Source: CAYXTW01 sp964452645
GTDB lineage: Bacteria > Zixibacteria > MSB-5A5 > GN15 > PGXB01
Direction of reading: 5' to 3'
DNA: 64,000 nucleotides
Assembly (NCBI GenBank): GCA_964452645.1
Contig: CAYVMO010000012.1
Span: 1 to 64,000 of the forward strand
Both the position numbers and the translations under genes were made by a program. Below are positions 61,405 to 64,000 of the stretch, piece after piece. Each line of letters begins with the position of its first letter. Within the stretch, counting starts at the first letter, position 1. A model generated the notes under the pieces. It ran no database searches. It was not told the DNA's origin and was given only the letters and a program-made list of their open reading frames with translations.

Positions 61405-61712
61405 GCGGTGGAATCGAATCAATCAGCCGGTTGGTGCCCGGACTGCAAAATGAAATAAATAGTAATAAGGCAGTCTTAAATGAAGATAAGGACGCCCATT
61501 TTTCCGAGGTTTTCGGAAAGCTGCTGAATTCGGTTAATTCCCTGCAGATGGATGCGGCCAAAGCCCAGGAGCTTCTGGCCAGCGGTGATGCCGCCGATTT
61601 GCATCAGGTGATGATCGCCGCCGAGGAAGCCGGCATTGCTATGGATCTTCTTCTGGAGATCCGTAACAAACTGGTTGATGCATATCAAACGATGATGCGA
61701 ATGCCCATGTAA
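61401..61712 (+). CDS. fliE: Flagellar hook-basal body protein FliE
   Basis: 103 residues with the FliE C-terminal pattern (SGDAADLHQVMIAAEEAGIAMDLLLEIRNKLVDAYQTMMRMPM), including the EA-x-x-A-x-x-L-x-x-x-I-R-N-K-L signature that connects the MS ring to the rod. The N-terminal third is less conserved. ATG overlaps the stop of the unknown gene; fliF follows 61 bases later. Confidence 0.94.
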   Translation: MSGGIESISRLVPGLQNEINSNKAVLNEDKDAHFSEVFGKLLNSVNSLQMDAAKAQELLASGDAADLHQVMIAAEEAGIAMDLLLEIRNKLVDAYQTMMRMPM

Positions 61713-61729
61713 TTGGGCCGGTTTTGATT

Positions 61730-61752
61730 TTCTGCCATAGGATTTGGCAGAA
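61730..61752 (+). promoter_or_regulatory. Hairpin in the fliE-fliF gap
   Basis: TTCTGCCA at 61730-61737 pairs perfectly with 61745-61752 across a 7-base loop. The hairpin ends 21 bases before the fliF ATG and lies in a tight operon, so it may be an RNA processing or attenuation site. No T-run follows. Confidence 0.4.
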
Positions 61753-61773
61753 GGACGATAAATAGGAATTAAT

Positions 61774-63351
61774 ATGGATTACTTAAAACAACTGCTGAAA
61801 AATCTCCTTGATTTTGCCAGGGCGATGACGCCCAGTCAGGCGATTATGCTTATCGGGGTCACGACCGGTATTATCGTTGGCGGTTTTGTCGTTACCGGGT
61901 GGCTCGGTCGCGTCAATTATTCCACGCTTTATTCGAATCTGGACTCATCCGAGGCCGGTGAGATAATCAATTACCTGAATGAAAATAAGATTTCATACGA
62001 GCTTTCCGACGGTGGAGCAACCATATCGGTTCCCTCCGGTGATGTCTATAAGGTCAGAATATCGCTGGCCTCGCAGGGAATGCCGCGCTCGGGCAATATC
62101 GGTTATGCGATCTTCGATCAATCCAATCTGGGCATGACCGAATTTTTGCAGAATCTGAATTTCCGTCGAGCGCTGGAAGGCGAATTGATGCGGACGATAA
62201 TGCAGATGTCCGATGTCAAAGCGGCGCGGGTGCATATCGTAATGCCCAAGGACAGGTTGTTCAAGGAGGATAAAAAAGAAGCGACCGCCTCGGTGGTTCT
62301 GAAATTAAAGGCGCCCGGCAGCCTCTCGAAATCGCAGGTGGCCGGTATCGCACACCTCGTGGCCTCATCGGTAGAAGGTTTAAAACCGGAAAATATATCG
62401 ATCCTCGATTATGACGGCAATCTTCTGTCTTCGGATATGAAGTCGGATGAACTGGCCGGATTATCATCCTCGCAGCATGAGGTCAGAATGAACGTCGAAA
62501 AGTATCTTGAAGACAAGGCGCAGTCGATGCTTGACGGATTGGTTGGAGTCGGCCGGTCGATTGTCCGGGTTACGGCCAAACTGGATTTTCAGCAGGTCGA
62601 AAAAACCTCGGAACTGTATGACCCCAACTCGACTGTCGTTCGCAGCGAGGAAAAAACCGAGGAAGCCAAAACCGCTTCGGAAAAGCAGGAGCAAACGGCC
62701 GAGAGTAGTGACGAAAATAAAGTCGAAACATCGGTTACCAACTATGAAATAAATAAGACGGTCGAACATATCGTCAATTCCATCGGCGGCATCGATAAAA
62801 TATCGGTGGCTGTCCTGCTTGACGGAACATATAAAGAAGTTGAAAATGATAAAGGCGTAATGGAGCTAACGTATCAGGCCCGGCCGCAGGAAGAAATCGA
62901 CCGTATATCGGCGATTGTGAAAAACGCCGTCGGTTTTGATTCGGAGCGCAATGATCAGATCGAAGTTGTCAATCTGCCTTTCGATAAGACATCAATGGAG
63001 TACGAGCAGGAAAAACTGGATTCGATATACCAATATGAAATGTACTACGATATCGGCAAAAAAGTGGGATTGGTTATATTGGCGATCGTCGCCTTTTTGT
63101 ATCTACGCAAAAAAGCCTCAAAGTTGTTTATTGCACTGGGCAGGATATTGCCGCAAACGTCGACAAGAGTGATTTCGATGAAACCGGCTTCCGTCGGAAG
63201 TCAAACCCGCCCAGAAACCGAAGAGGAAGAGCCGGTCGAGGAAATTGAGATAAAGAAGAGAGTCCCGAAGCTGGTCGACAAAATGCAGGAGACGGCCAAA
63301 CATCGTCCTGAAGAAATCGCCAAAGTTATCAAAACAATGATGGTTGAGTAA
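61774..63351 (+). CDS. fliF: Flagellar MS-ring protein FliF
   Basis: 525 residues with two membrane helices (about residues 25-45 and 430-450), the ring-building motifs (YSTLYSNLDSSEAGEII, FLQNLNFRRALEGELMRTIMQMSDVKAARVHIVMPKDRLFKE, and LGRILPQTST) and the C-terminal FliG-binding tail (VPKLVDKMQETAKHRPEEIAKVIKTMMVE). FliF forms the MS ring in the inner membrane on which FliG is mounted. Full length for the family, and the order flgBC-fliEFG is canonical. Confidence 0.97.
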   Translation: MDYLKQLLKNLLDFARAMTPSQAIMLIGVTTGIIVGGFVVTGWLGRVNYSTLYSNLDSSEAGEIINYLNENKISYELSDGGATISVPSGDVYKVRISLASQGMPRSGNIGYAIFDQSNLGMTEFLQNLNFRRALEGELMRTIMQMSDVKAARVHIVMPKDRLFKEDKKEATASVVLKLKAPGSLSKSQVAGIAHLVASSVEGLKPENISILDYDGNLLSSDMKSDELAGLSSSQHEVRMNVEKYLEDKAQSMLDGLVGVGRSIVRVTAKLDFQQVEKTSELYDPNSTVVRSEEKTEEAKTASEKQEQTAESSDENKVETSVTNYEINKTVEHIVNSIGGIDKISVAVLLDGTYKEVENDKGVMELTYQARPQEEIDRISAIVKNAVGFDSERNDQIEVVNLPFDKTSMEYEQEKLDSIYQYEMYYDIGKKVGLVILAIVAFLYLRKKASKLFIALGRILPQTSTRVISMKPASVGSQTRPETEEEEPVEEIEIKKRVPKLVDKMQETAKHRPEEIAKVIKTMMVE

Positions 63352-63360
63352 GGTGGATAA

Positions 63361-64000
63361 ATGAAATTAAGATATGAAGACCTGAGACCCATGCAGAAAT
63401 CGGCCATCGCTCTGGTCGCTTTCGGACCGGAGATATCGGGGATGGTTCTTAAGAGTATGCCTGAACAGGACGTTGAAAAGATTACAATCGAAATCGCCAA
63501 TCTGGGCGACGTCCCGCCGGATATCGAGGAGAAAGTGGTCGATGAGTGCTACCAGATTTTCATGGCCCGCCAGTATATTTCCCAGGGCGGTATCGACCTG
63601 GCCTCGGATATTCTCGAACGGGCCATGGGTGTCAAGAAGGCCAGGGAAATTATGTCCCGACTGGAGTCATCGTTCCGGACTTCCGGATTTAACCTGCTCA
63701 AGGATATCGATGCCCGCCAGTTAACCGGTTATCTCCAGAATGAGCACCCGCAAACCATCGCCCTGATTTTATCGCAATTAAGCCCGCATCAGTCGGCTTC
63801 GGTATTATCAGAACTGCCCTCGGAGCTGCAGGCGGAAGTCGCCCTCCGCGTGGCGACGATGGAAAAAATTTCGCCCGACGTTCTCAAAGAAATCGAAGCC
63901 ACTCTTGAGGGGCAATTCGCGACGGAGAGCGCACGTGATTTATCGGTATCAGGTGGAGCGACAACGATGGCTGAAATCCTCAATCTGATCGAAAGTTCGG
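63361..64000 (+). CDS. fliG: Flagellar motor switch protein FliG, N-terminal part
   Basis: 213 codons to the window edge. It contains the FliG N- and middle-domain patterns (MQKSAIALVAFGPEISGMVLKSM, GVKKAREIMSRLESSF, NEHPQTIALILSQLSPHQS, EEHPQ-type motif as NEHPQ). FliG couples the MotA-driven torque to the MS ring. Ten bases separate it from fliF. The C-terminal torque-generating domain lies outside the window. Confidence 0.95.
   Translation, partial: MKLRYEDLRPMQKSAIALVAFGPEISGMVLKSMPEQDVEKITIEIANLGDVPPDIEEKVVDECYQIFMARQYISQGGIDLASDILERAMGVKKAREIMSRLESSFRTSGFNLLKDIDARQLTGYLQNEHPQTIALILSQLSPHQSASVLSELPSELQAEVALRVATMEKISPDVLKEIEATLEGQFATESARDLSVSGGATTMAEILNLIESS

Noticed and set aside
1..64000. 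CRISPR arrays, insertion sequences, prophage
   Set aside because: No direct repeat series, transposase or phage structural gene was found; accessory signs are limited to the 35-38 kb and 44-46 kb patches.

Overview
The window reads as chromosome from a Gram-negative (diderm), flagellated, menaquinone-using bacterium, and almost every base is in a gene. Outer-membrane evidence: a complete tolQ-tolR-tolA-tolB-pal-cpoB set, a TonB-dependent receptor, OmpA-type proteins and lipoproteins. Quinone evidence: a UbiE/MenG start at the left edge and a MenA-like prenyltransferase at 43.2 kb. Two short PEP-CTERM proteins, an orphan glutamate-mutase-L-like protein, a selenoprotein peroxiredoxin and a sigma-54 flagellar circuit would suit an uncultured FCB-type lineage (a Zixibacteria-like genome is my guess; no marker here proves it). 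TGA is a normal stop for many genes, so the single in-frame TGA at 34397 is a local event.

Layout. 0.0-11.6 kb, minus strand: a long run, tolQ through cpoB, an unknown gene, dinB, a dnaE2-like polymerase, ligA and menG. 11.8-22.0 kb: a small lipoprotein, a three-gene group ending in the GlmL/MutL-like ASKHA protein, a DAO-type oxidoreductase and two ClC transporters flanking a small membrane protein. 22.2-25.1 kb: yebC-ruvC-ruvA-ruvB. 25.2-34.0 kb: TonB receptor, zinc-ribbon protein, PEP-CTERM protein, TauE/SafE permease, three EamA transporters and an OmpA-family protein. 34.15-34.86 kb: an AhpC/Prx gene whose peroxidatic codon is UGA, followed at once by a SECIS-like hairpin. 35-38 kb: an accessory patch with an ABM protein, a GNAT, a truncated FN3 protein, and an RHS tip with an M15-peptidase-like C-terminus followed by a possible immunity gene. 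38.2-44.1 kb: housekeeping genes (thiamine-binding protein, cutA, SAM hydrolase, dCMP deaminase, nrdR, HDOD protein, tatC, menA-like). 44.2-46.0 kb: an AT-rich orphan gene with a PD-(D/E)xK nuclease-like end. 46.3-52.3 kb: kup, a glutathione peroxidase, tRNA-Gly(CCC), a DUF512 radical-SAM protein, der and a second PEP-CTERM protein.

52.7-64 kb is a coherent regulatory and motility block: RsbU-like phosphatase, RsbW-like kinase, STAS antagonist, stand-alone receiver, sensor kinase and NtrC-type activator, then motA-motB, flgB-flgC-unknown-fliE-fliF-fliG. A perfect-spacing sigma-54 promoter motif lies just before flgB and a sigma-28 (FliA) -10 box just before motA, which fits a FlgS/FlgR-like cascade driving hook-basal-body genes and a later sigma-28 class for the stator.

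The most notable features are the Sec-peroxiredoxin with its SECIS and two in-frame starts, the dinB/dnaE2-like pair with a ribosome-site hairpin and a decayed PHP site, the RHS-M15 tip with putative immunity gene, and the orphan nuclease gene. All calls come from reading the sequence; no database search was run.
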